Source: Adineta steineri (Eukaryota > Rotifera > Eurotatoria > Adinetida > Adinetidae). From it: a stretch of 64,000 bases of DNA. The stretch spans positions 1-64,000 of the forward strand of contig CAJNOI010000185.1 of NCBI GenBank assembly GCA_905250115.1. The letters run 5' to 3'. A program made the translations under genes and the position numbers. Shown here in pieces: positions 49,428-60,079 of this stretch (positions are counted from its first letter, which is position 1; each line of letters begins with the position of its first letter). The notes beneath the pieces are model-generated. The model was not told where the DNA came from. It searched no databases and was given only the letters and a program-made list of their open reading frames with translations.

Positions 49428-49921
49428 TACCATGTGATCATATATGTGGTTAATGTAGAGAACGAATTATTTATCTGTTTGCTTACAAGTAGTAGTATAG
49501 ACGAAATTCTCATTCATATTGAAATAGTTTCATTTTGGTAAATTAGTCTTTTGAAATAATATTACATAATAACTATCTCGAGAATAACAGTGATGTTAAT
49601 AACAGTAGAAGACTGGTTTAAAATGAACATAGCGATGCAGTTGAGTGAAGTAGAGATTAATATATTATTCATTTCGAGGGTAAAGTTATGGGTACAGATC
49701 CATGTTTAACCTTCGACCACATTCAAATCTATGTTAAAACATTCTTTCGTTGAAAAAACATCACTAGAACTGTTTGAATTTATATCTGAAATTAAAACTA
49801 CATCAGTTTGCATTTCTTATACTATTGAACAATGTTGTTATTATCATTGAGTTATTTAGTTTACATTTAGAATAGTAGATAAACAACTATTCATTCCTTC
49901 TAGAAATTTATATTCAAACAC
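49428..49921 (+). promoter_or_regulatory. Conserved 5' region of B-box NHL gene, copy B
   Basis: Homologous to 45345-45892 and 61589-62107, including AAATGAACATAGCGATGCA near 49621 and the TTCTAG acceptor-like site followed by ATATTCAAACACATGG at the start codon. Function as a promoter is inferred from position only. Confidence 0.5.
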
Positions 49922-51657
49922 ATGGCAATGAAAAATAATAAAACACTATGCATTATATGTAACAAAGATAAAATAACATATCTTTGTGAAGGATGTTCGA
50001 GAAACTTTTGTTTAATGGATTTAACAAAACATCGTCAAGTATTAAATGAAGAACTAAAACATATTATTAATGATTATAATCAATTTAAACACAGATTTAC
50101 TGATCAAAAACCGACTTCACATGATCTTTCTTTAATAGATCAAATTAATGAATGGGAAATAAATTCAATTAATAAAATTAAACAAAGAGCAAGAAATTGT
50201 AGAGAAATTGTCACAGAATCATTACAAACATGCATTAATGATATTGAAATGAAATTTAGTGATTTAAATGAACAAATAAAACAAATTCAAAATGAAAATG
50301 AATTTAATGAAATTAATTTGAATTATTTAAGAAATGAATTTAAAAAAATTAGAGAAGAATTAGATAATCCATCAAATATTTCTATTCAACAAGATTCTCA
50401 ACCATTTATTAATGAAATTTCAGTTATTTCATTGGAAAATAGTAAGTTTTTAATAAATAATTTCTAAAAGAAAAGTAATGACAAAAAAAAACAATAATAA
50501 GATATGAAATAAAAGTTTACTAAAAACCTTTTTCTTTCAAGTTTCAAAAGACGTTTGATTGATAATAACAAAAATCAAATAATTACTAAAGAGATATTCT
50601 TAGAATTTCATCACTCTAGATATTTTATTTTTTGAAGTTCTTGATACATTAGAAAAATAAACTACAATTTGTCTCTTTATTAAATATATTTAGTAACGTC
50701 TCGTTCAAAATTGATCTTTTCTTTCTTCTTCTTTTCATCGAAATATTTTGTTTTCATTCTTTTCTAGAACCAAAATTCAAGAAATGGAAGCAAAATGCCG
50801 TCACTATGGCTGGTGGAAAAGGACAAGGACAAAAATTAAATCAACTCCATAGCCCTCGCGCAATCTTCATTGATAAAAAGAAAAACGTTTTCATTGCTGA
50901 TAATGATAATAATCGCATTGTTGAATGGAAATGTAATGCCGAGGAAGGACAAATCATTGCAGATAGAAATGAACAAGGAAATGGAATGAAACATCCAACA
51001 GATGTGATTGTTAATCAACAAACTCACTGGATCATCATTGCTGATCGTGGACACAGGCGAGTGTCTCAATGGTTGAATCAAAAGCAACAAATTCTAATTA
51101 AGAATATTTACTGTTTTGGCTTGGCAATGGACAAACATGGATTTCTTTATGTTTCTGATTACACGAAGAATGAAGTGAGACGATGGAAAATGGGAGACTA
51201 CAACAATGAAGGCATTGTAGTGGCAGGTGGAAATGGAAAAGGAAATGAGCTCAATCAACTCAATCATCCTACTTTTATATTTGTTGATGAAGAACAATCT
51301 GTTTATGTATCAGATTGGGACAATCATCGTGTGATGAAATGGAGAATAGATGCAACAGAAGGAAGAATTGTGGCTGGAGGAAATGGTCATGGAAGAAAAC
51401 TAAATCAACTGAATCATCCTCAAGGAGTCATTGTTGATCATTTGGGTCACATCTATGTGGCAGATTTTGGGAATCATCGAGTAATGCGTTGGTATGAAGG
51501 AAAAGAAGAAGGTGAAGTTGTTGTTGGTGGAAATGGTGAAGGAAATAAACCAAATCAATTGGATTGTCCTTACGGCTTATCTTTTGATGATGAAGGAAAT
51601 CTGTATGTTGCTGATTATTCGAACCATCGAATTCAGAAATTCAAAATAGTTTTGTGA
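49922..51657 (+). CDS. B-box / coiled-coil / NHL-repeat protein, copy B
   Basis: Exons 49922-50441 and 50768-51657 give 469 aa. The architecture matches copy A: Cys/His B-box-like finger (CIICNKDKITYLCEGC), coiled coil, then one NHL exon entered at phase 1 (KPKFKKWKQNAVTMAGG). The NHL blades are regular, ending LYVADYSNHRIQKFKIVL. It has two changes in the second blade (DRNEQGNGMKHP, with loss of the QLN spacer) and NQQTHWIIIADRGHRR. No stop or frameshift. Likely a recent tandem paralogue with the same, unknown, cytosolic function. Confidence 0.85.
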
Positions 51658-51869
51658 ATGAAATTTTAGTTTTGAAAAAAAAGTTTTGTTAAATAAATAA
51701 CCGAGAAACAAAAGAAAAAGTAAAGTTTTGTTATTGAATATTATCGAAAAAAATCGAATGAAATTTGAAGAAAAAGACATTTTACCAAAAGAACAAAAAG
51801 TCTTTGTTTTAGTATGTGAGTATGGGTAAATAAAACAGGAATCTACGTCTACTCACACTGACACTTGCA

Positions 51870-52300
51870 CCCTTTTCATCATTACCCAAAACTTCTTTTA
51901 CTTCTAATTTAATTTTATCACCTAAACCTTCATCATCAATATCATCAAAACTTCAAGCTGATTTTGATTCATTAACAATACGTTCTTTAACTAGAACAGA
52001 AAACGCAACATGTTTATCTCCTCTATCAGCAAAAATTCAATCAATTTTATTTACAGCTGGAAAATTTGCTTCGATAACAACTGATGAATCATCTTGTTTA
52101 TCATCAATAAACTAAAGATGTTTAAACATTAATTTATCACAAAAATTAGTTTAATTATCAATTTTATACTTTCTTTTTATTTTTTTTTCTTTATTCAGCA
52201 TTCACAATTAAAACTAATTCAACTTTTACATGTATAGATTTGACCAATTTCTTCATCAAATGAATTTTTACCATTATTATCTTCTCTTGAAGGGTGTGGA
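51870..52300 (-). pseudogene. Unidentified gene fragment with in-frame TGA codons
   Basis: On the minus strand the codon pattern is clearly coding: REDNNGKNSFDEEIGQI, a frame change to HVKVELVLIVNAE, an intron-like gap with TTTAG acceptor, then FIDDKQDDSSVVIEAN and KEVLGNDEKG. Two in-frame TGAs interrupt the second exon (KID*IFADR and KSA*SFDD), both where Trp would fit. I do not recognise the family. Probably a decayed gene copy. Confidence 0.5.
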
Positions 52301-52428
52301 GGTATAACTGTAGAGTAATAGTAACCACATCCACCCTTTCGTTTTTTTCTTAAATAAAAACATCAAAGATATTTATTTATCATTTGAATTTTTTTATTAA
52401 AAACACTTTAAAAAGTAACTGATGACAA

Positions 52429-52475
52429 GGGTATAGGTGTGGATATTATCTTTTTCATAGGCCACACCCATACCC
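52429..52475. repeat. Short TG-rich hairpin
   Basis: Arms GGGTATAGGTGTGG and CCACACCCATACCC are complementary with one mismatch around a ~19-nt AT-rich loop. Same family as the hairpins at 40374, 55198, 56046 and 57983. Confidence 0.7.
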
Positions 52476-52980
52476 ACCCACCACTACACATCATGTTGTA
52501 AGTGTTTTGTGTATGTATAATTCATCTCGAAGAGTAATAGATTTTGATGAATTTTTGTTGATATTTTCATACTCTGCAAACAAAAATTGTATGTTACTTT
52601 TTTTCCATTTCATGATCGGTCTCCTATTACATATTAAAAGATAACCTTTTTTCATTGCCCTTTTGTAATCGATTATATTTATTCTTAAAAGATCTTCATT
52701 TTCTTTTTAATCAATAAAATGTAATAGATGTTTATGACAGAATAGAAAAAAAGCGAAACGTATCAATTTTCAAAGTAAAAAAAAGAAAGATAAAGAAGGA
52801 ATATATGTATAAGAACATGGTTACCATTTAGTCTTTCATTGTTTTTTTGCGAAACCAAAACGACATATTAATACGCAGTGAAAGGTAAGAGAACTATTTC
52901 GTATAAACTAAGTTAAAAATTTAGAATATTTACCGAGAGAAACTCATAAACTGATACATTTCGTTTGAGTTCATAATGTA

Positions 52981-53272
52981 AATAAAAATCCTAAAAGGAT
53001 TCGTCCTATTGGTATATTTTTGGCGCGATATAAGACTTTTAGAGAATTTGCTGTTACGAGACCTCAGTTTTTCACCAAAATCTCAGTATCTTTGTATAAA
53101 GTCTCTTCGATGTATGGATTTTTCAAAAAGTGTATGTTTTATACAGTATCGATGGAGAAGTGGTTATACTCTGAAAAATCTATACATTGAAGAGACTTTA
53201 TATAAAAGTCCTGTATCTCGTCGAAAACAGACTTATAGGACGAATCATTTTAGGATTTGTATCCACAGTATG
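52981..53272. mobile_element. Fold-back MITE, ~290 bp
   Basis: Terminal arms AAATCCTAAAAGGATTCG (left) and CGAATCATTTTAGGATTT (right), followed inward by GTCCTAT/ATAGGAC. Complementarity resumes in the middle: TATAAAGTCTCTTCGATGTA against TACATTGAAGAGACTTTATA, so much of the element can form one long hairpin. TA on each side may be the target duplication. An open frame of 93 codons here is a by-product of the palindrome. Confidence 0.75.
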
Positions 53273-53948
53273 CGTTCTAACTACGAGTAAAAGATAAGCT
53301 CGAACGGAGTGTATCGCTTGGTGAAGTTTCATCGTTTAAGTGACATCACTGATTTCCTTTTTAGAGATAGTGCTATTTTCTTCTTTCGTTTGAAATATAG
53401 ATACAGTAACAAATAGGAGAACTTGTACATTTATATATATATACGTATATTTTTGTTGTTCTTTTCTTTTCTTTCTCTTTGAATCAAAATGCAAGTAATA
53501 GAACGGTGAAGTATATATATGTAACTTTATTTGAAGTGTAGCATTTCTCCATCGACTGGTCCTATTATTCACTGCTAGATTTCGAATCTTTATAGGTAGC
53601 TGTACCCGAAGAGACTACTATTCTATTCTATGATGAGTTTAGAAAGACATTGAGAAAAAACTCTGTATAACACATCATGACAAATAGTTTGATCATTTGA
53701 GAAGATAAGATTTCTGAAAATGTTATTCATTTATTTCGGGAACTTTGTGATCATCCTATGTCGATATCAATCAGGAATAATAAGACTTTTTAAAGGGTTC
53801 ATATAGGATTATAACATTAACTACTGAAAAAGTGCGAACAAGAATTTGCTCCAACAAGTGATACAGTTTCAATCTATTAATGATCATGAATTTTCCTGTT
53901 GAAAAAAAATATAGTAGACGGGTCATTATTTTGTTTGTGTACTTTTAG

Positions 53949-56900
53949 ATGGAAGAGAATAATGAAGAGCTGATAGAATTAAAACTGAGTTTACTAAACA
54001 CTGAAGAAAATAATGAAATTGAAAAATATATTAATTTGGAAAATAATATTAGAACAATAAATCGATTGAGTTCTGATGGCCGTGTAGCATTACATTTTGC
54101 TCATTACTCTAGAAATAACGAAATAATTCAATTCTTCTTTACAAATGAGGCATTTACATCATTGGCATATATCTCATCTCAGTTAACACTGTATGATAAA
54201 TCGAAAAGAAATGAAATAAAACAATTATTTTTAAAAACTTATAATTTACATAATTTTCAAGAAGAAATTCCAGATAATAATTATATTATTTGGTCAATAA
54301 GTGATGATAATTTAATAAAAAAACGTAAAGAATTTCGAGAACAAATTGATTTATACAAAACTTATGGTAATCAACATCGTGATTTAATAACAAAATTATT
54401 AATTGAAATAGTTGAATATTATTTAAATGAATATTTAATTCAACAAGAACGTTTCTCAAGAGACCAAATAGAAAAAATAAGAGATTGTTTTACAAAAGCC
54501 ATTGAAGAACAAAATTATTTAAAGTATTTTATTCAAGCTTATACATTCACTGATAGTTTTCATCGTGTTTTAAATAAACATCTCGCATTATATATATTAC
54601 ATTATTTCGATACACGACCTTATTCTTCTACACCAGCAGAGTATCGTCTAATTAATTGTTTAGTACATATTGTTACATTATTAATTAATCATCCCGATGT
54701 GCGCCAGTATAAATATAAAGGTATCACTTATCGTGGTTTATTAATGAAGAAAAGTGATTTAAAACCTTATCATATTGGTAATTATATATTAAATAAATCA
54801 TTTGTATCAACATCAAAAGATCGTGCAGTTGCTCGAATGTATGCTGGCACTGAACAAGAAAATGTTTTAGGTAAAATTTCAAATCATCATGATTCATCAG
54901 AAGTACCTGTTATCTTAAAATTTACAATCAAACAGGATGACACAGGTGTTGATATAAAACACATGTCAATGGTGGAAGATGAAGAAGAAGTATTAATATT
55001 ACCATTTTCAGTATTTCAAGTTAAAGATAGAATTGAAAATGGTTCAAATACAGATTGGCCAGGATTAATTGAAATAGATTTAGAGCAATGCGAAGATAAT
55101 GAACAAATTAATAATAAAACCCCAAAAAGTAAGTAGGAACACCAAACATAAAAATCTCTGTTATTCATATACAGCTCTTTACTGCAAAGAACACTAAGTG
55201 TGGGTGTCAAGGAAGGTACTATCTGCATCTCACATACCAACACCCATACCCTACAAGACTTGAAGTCCTAAAATTCTGCGCAATATCCTGAATATGCTTG
55301 GTCATTATAAGAGGATAGATGCTCTTAAATTATGACTTCTAGAAGAAGCGGACGAAGAAACTTTGCTAGTATCCTATGTAATTACTTTTAAGAAGCACTA
55401 TACATCTATTATTTTTCTAGTATTATATTCCTTTCAACAGAAATAAAAAAAAATAAGTTCGAAGAGATATGTAAAATGTATTTAAATTCTTTAGATGAAT
55501 TGTTAGCAAGTCACCGACGTCGATCAAAATGTTTATATGTCAGTAGTGGACTATGCATCATGTTCAGCTTGATTGTGGCTATAGGTTTCATCATTATATT
55601 TAATACCAAAAGCTACTATCCGCCACAGAATACAGATAGAAAAATGTCTAATCAAACAATTCAAACACGAAGTGAGTCAATCTGTAAATAGATTTAAACA
55701 AAAATATTCTTTCAAATAACGATCGACCATGTTTAAAAAGAAAACTAAATCTGCTATCAGATATCGTGTAATATATCGATAACCACACTGTCCTCTAACC
55801 AATAGCAAATGACATCGGTTTTCTCAGGTCCCTAATCGATAATTTCCTTCGGTTATTGTTGGATACGGATGGGTATCAGGAAATACCCACTATTGATCAT
55901 TGATAAACTAGTTATTGTTTTGGTCCGATAAACCAACGAATGATCTCCGCCGTTGCAGAATTAGAGTAGACCGTTAGTTCGTAATTTCAAGGTAACTTAT
56001 TATAATATAATCTTTGATTTTCATATATACGTTTCTACACTGTAAGTGTGGCTGTAGATATGTAGAATGAAGTAAGTACCTTCATCGACACCCACATCCA
56101 TACCCGCTCTATGTAGATATCTGATAAGTATCAGTTCGGATGTCGTTTAAATACATATATAGTAGAGACATGCAAGCACACACAAAATTTTGCCAAAACT
56201 GTTAGCCGCTTACACTTTTGCGCAGAAATGTCTATAGATGATGAACTATGACGAGTACATAGTGATCGGATCTCTGATCGACATTCTAGTATTGAATATA
56301 TTTGTAAAGACATAGCTGTAAATCGACAAATCAATAAAAGTCTCATAGTTGCAGAAAGTGAGATAACGACTGTTATCCATACTGACTTCTTTTAGTTTAA
56401 TGGATCTTACGCATGGGTGAAACATTCCTTCCAAAGCTTCTAATCATCTGATTAAGTTCATTCATCGGCATCTTAACATTCTGTTTATCACAATGAAGTG
56501 TGATAATTATTTATAATACTTAGACTATTTAGTATCATAAACGACGAGGGAACTTTTTTTCTGAACCGATGAACTCATGATATTTTGTACTCGACCTAAA
56601 CTCTGCCATCCGTGCAGAATTATCGCGCATAGTTCGTAGAGAGAATCCATCGGTTAGGGTCGCAGCGTATTTCTAAACTCTCTGATAATTTAACATGACT
56701 TTTCGAAGTTTGGATTCAGTGGCATTTAATTACGAGTAAAATCTAAGCTGTAGGTGGGTGGATATGAATGAGTGTCACACCCACATCCTTAAGATCCTGG
56801 GGGAGCTCTATGGACACATCCGGATTTTTCTTTATTTCTTATTATAATATTTGTCTAAAAGTTTGCGTGTTTTTGTCTTTGATCAAAACTTACTTGCACA

Positions 56901-59900
56901 ATGTTGACGGTAAAGTTTTATGATTTTTTTCGAACAAAGTAGTGATATTCACTCAGCATTTCGGTAATGAAAGATGTCTGAAAGAGATTGTTGTTTACAT
57001 GGTTCTTTGTAAGTCAGAATACTAGATACAGACACTGTATATTACCTACCGGTCTGTAATGATCTCTGTTGAATGTATGCATACTCGAAAAATTCATCAC
57101 TGGTCGTAGACATCAGTGCTCGAAGCACTGAATCATTAACTCACGATAGTAGTTCGAGAAGAATCAATTTCTGAACAACAAGTTCTCTAATGCTTTTCTC
57201 ATACGTTTATATTATTTATGAAATCAGAATCAACCATAATGTCAACCACATCATCACCACCACCACTACTATCAAGAACGAAAACAGGCAAAACAACAAC
57301 TATAACGACATCGACATCGATACTGCCACTACCAACAACAACCAAAACAAAAACTATATCACTATCAAAAACAACTAAAAGAAAAGCGACACAACCACTA
57401 AAAACAAGTACAACAACGACCAAAATCACACCACCACCAAAAACAACAACTACGACAACCACACCATTACCAACAACAACTACAACAACGACCACAGCAC
57501 TACCAACAACAACTACAACAAAAACCACACTACTACCAACAACAACTACAACAGCAACCACACCTCTACCAACAACGACCGCATCAAAACCCATATCATC
57601 AACAAAAACCACACCAACACCAAAAACAACTACAACAACAACTACACCACTACCAAAATCAACCAAAACAAAAACCACACCACCGTCAAAAACAACCAAA
57701 ACAAAANNNNNNNNNNACCAAAACAAAAACCACACCACCGTCAAAAACAACCAAAACAAAAACGAAACCACCACCAAGAGCAACTACAACAATAACCACA
57801 CCACTACTAACAACGACCACAACAAAAACCATATCACCAACAACAACTACACCACTACCGCTAACAAAAATAACTAAAACAATCATAACAACAGCAACAA
57901 AAGCTACAGTCAACATAACAATCATAACAACAACAATACCAATCGGTAACTAGCAAGCTAAATGATTCTTTATTTTATAGCTGAGAGTGGGTGTGGGTGC
58001 GGGTAGGCGTCACATTATACTGACACTCACACCCACACCCACACCCAAACACTAGTTTGTCCTACAATAAGGATATCAACTACAGACTATTCCACAAATT
58101 TATCATTCTTGTATTCAAAAGTAATTGTTCACTCGAAAACTTCTCGGCTGGAATAAAAGCCTTCATTTTATACTAATAGTTTTCTGCTACAATTTCAGAA
58201 TTTAGGATTAAATACAATAGAACTATTTCCTATTAGTTATAGCCTTAGTGTTGTATTGAATAACTGTTATTTTCGTTGTATATTAAAGAAGATCTTCGTA
58301 AAGCAAGGATATTTTCATTTTAGAAATAATAAAATATTATTTTCATTATTATCTTATTTCGTAAATCATCTCGTTTTACTTCTCGTTTTTATTATTTAAA
58401 TGTTGATTTGATAAGCGAAAGTAAAAGATAGAATTTATTTCTAATTAGAATATCTTGAATCTTTATTAATTTATTTTATTTTACACAAAATTTTTACTTC
58501 GAATCACTGCTTTTATTGACAAATATTTTAAAATATTTCTTTTTTTCAAAAAGTAAGAAATTAGGGATAAATCCGTAGCCATTCTTTTTGTCTCATTCTA
58601 AACTTACCTTTGCAAAATAGAACAGACTACGACAACATCAACAACAACTATAATCTCAACAACAACACCACCAACATCAATAACAACGTCAACAACAACA
58701 TCAACAACATCAACGTCAGCAACAACGACAATCAAAGGTATGATTTTATTGAAAAGAAATGAATGAAGTAAATTTGTTGATGAAAAAATCTATCCGAAGG
58801 TTGTAATTTATATTTATTTATGTATCTTATTTCAATAATAGAATAGATACAAATAGTGTATGACATATTCAAGAAGTCTGATCAAAGAAAGGCAAAGCCA
58901 AGACAAAATTTTCGTTACAAAGTATTGCTTTTTTTGAAATTTTCATTTAACTAAAAATAAATCAACGAAATCTTTTTGTCATTTTTATTCTCTTTCCTTC
59001 TCTTTTCAAGTTAGTTATTTGTCAATTTGTTTCGAAAACAAATTATCTTTCAATAAAAATGTATTTTCTTCAAAAAACCACTCAAAGATTCTCTTTTTTC
59101 TTCAAAATTCAATTTTAACAAAAAAACAAAAAATGTTCATCTACTTCTTTTTATTAAAATCTTTTTTTTCCATCATTTTCTAGAATTAAAATTCAAGAAA
59201 TGGAAACAAGATGCCATTACTGTAGCTGGTGGAAATGAAAAAGGACAAGAATTAAATCAACTCGATGACCCTGAAGGAATCTTTATTGATAAAAACAAAA
59301 ATATTTTCATTGCTGATTCTGGAAATCATCGTATTGTTGAATGGAAATATAATGCAACGAAAGGACAAATCATGGCAGGTGGAAATAAACAAGGAAATCG
59401 AATGGATCAATTGAATAATCCAACAGATGTGATTGTTGATCAACAAAGTCATTCGATCATCATTGCTGATCATGGTAACAGAAGAGTGATTCAATGGTTA
59501 AATCAAACTCAACAAATTCTCATTAACAATATTGGCTGCTATGGCTTGGCAATAGATAAACATGGATTTCTTTATGTTTCTGATTACATGGAGAATGAAG
59601 TGAGACGGTGGAAAATGGGTGAATACAACGAAGGAATTATAGTAGCAGGCGGAAACAGAGATGGAGATCAACTTAACCAATTCAATTCTCCTACTTTCAT
59701 CTTTGTTGATGAAGATCAATCTGTTTATGTAGTAGATTGGATGAATCATCGTGTAATGAAATGGAGAAAAGATGCTAAAGAAGGAACAATTGTGGCTGGA
59801 GGAAATGATCAAGGAGAAAATCTCAATCAATTGCAGTTACCTCAAGGAGTAGTTGTTGATGATTTGGGTCAAATCTATGTGGCAGATAGCGGGAATAATC

Positions 59901-60079
59901 GAATCATGGGTTGGTGTGAAGGAAAAGAAGAAGGCGAAATTGTTGTTGGTGAAAACGGTGGAGGGAGTCAATCAAATCAATTGTACGGTCCCAGTGGTTT
60001 ATCTTTTGATGATGAAGGAAATCTTTATGTTGCCGATTATTATAATCATCGAATTCAAAAATTAGAAATAATTTTGTGA
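53949..60079 (+). CDS. Chimeric ADP-ribosyltransferase - TM - Thr/Pro stalk - NHL propeller protein
   Basis: Exons 53949-55128, 55441-55671, 57228-57945, 58621-58737 and 59184-60079, all joined at phase 1; ~1,028 aa once the false gap duplication (57707-57761) is removed. No signal peptide. An ankyrin-like unit lies at ~41-65. Residues ~250-370 form an arginine-type ADP-ribosyltransferase with R-S-E signature: YRG (Arg262), SFVSTS (284-289), EEEVLI (ExE at 345-347), so catalysis looks intact. RRRSK and a TM helix (~425-447) follow; the positive-inside rule puts ART in the cytosol. The outside would be a mucin-like Thr/Pro/Lys stalk (exons 3-4) and an NHL propeller whose exon is homologous to the B-box genes' second exon. 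I infer a type II receptor-like enzyme. Intron 2 (1.56 kb) is the weakest join: phase and CAG acceptor fit, but no transcript proves it. Confidence 0.72.
55198..55252. repeat. Short TG-rich hairpin in ART-NHL intron 1
   Basis: Arms GTGTGGGTGT (55198-55207) and AACACCCATACCC (about 55239-55251) flank GGTACTATC, a core also present in the hairpin-like core of the MITE at 42289-42444. Lies inside the 312-nt intron between the ART and TM exons. Confidence 0.6.
55672..57227 (+). other. Long intron 2 of the ART-NHL gene
   Basis: No exon or coding pattern is seen in this 1,556-nt stretch. It contains two hairpins of the GT-rich family (56046-56105 and 56751-56791). If the gene model is wrong and ART-TM and stalk-NHL are separate genes, the promoter of the second would lie here. 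Confidence 0.5.
56046..56105. repeat. Short TG-rich hairpin
   Basis: Arms GTGTGGCTGT and a longer ACACCCACATCCATACCC around a loop containing AGTACCTT. Same dispersed family; lies in ART-NHL intron 2. Confidence 0.55.
57662..57761. other. False 10-N gap with duplicated contig ends
   Basis: The 45 nt before the N run (57662-57706) are identical to the 45 nt after it (57717-57761). This is what scaffolding produces when two contigs overlap but are not merged. Removing the Ns and one copy (55 nt) keeps the Thr/Pro-rich frame open and gives the phase needed by the next exon; leaving them shifts it. Confidence 0.8.
57983..58047. repeat. Short TG-rich hairpin, longest copy
   Basis: Left arm GAGTGGGTGTGGGTGCGGGT and right arm ACTCACACCCACACCCAC, long and nearly complementary, 38 nt after the stalk exon donor in the ART-NHL gene. 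TGTGGG-like units are repeated several times in each arm. Confidence 0.7.

Larger units (their letters stand above)
47706..49921. other. Spacer between NHL copies A and B
   Basis: Contains the 3' flank of copy A, which is similar to the 3' flank of the ART-NHL gene (for example around 47855 versus 60350 and 48229 versus 60678). It also holds a TPR fragment at 48330-48554 and, from about 49120, the 5' duplicon of copy B. No other gene is seen. Confidence 0.65.
51658..53948. other. Spacer between NHL copy B and the ART-NHL gene
   Basis: Contains three GT-rich hairpins (around 51815-51880, 52291-52338 and 52429-52475), a broken minus-strand gene fragment (51870-52300) and a fold-back element (52981-53272). 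Nothing else is recognised. The B-box upstream duplicon is absent before the ART gene. Confidence 0.65.

Noticed and set aside
53009..53290. 93-codon plus-strand ORF
   Set aside because: Lies wholly in the fold-back element and follows its palindrome; no protein character.
57199..57783. Long Val-rich minus-strand open frame
   Set aside because: It is the complement of the Thr/Pro-rich ACA/ACC/CCA stalk exon and runs through the Ns; the plus frame has good splice borders.
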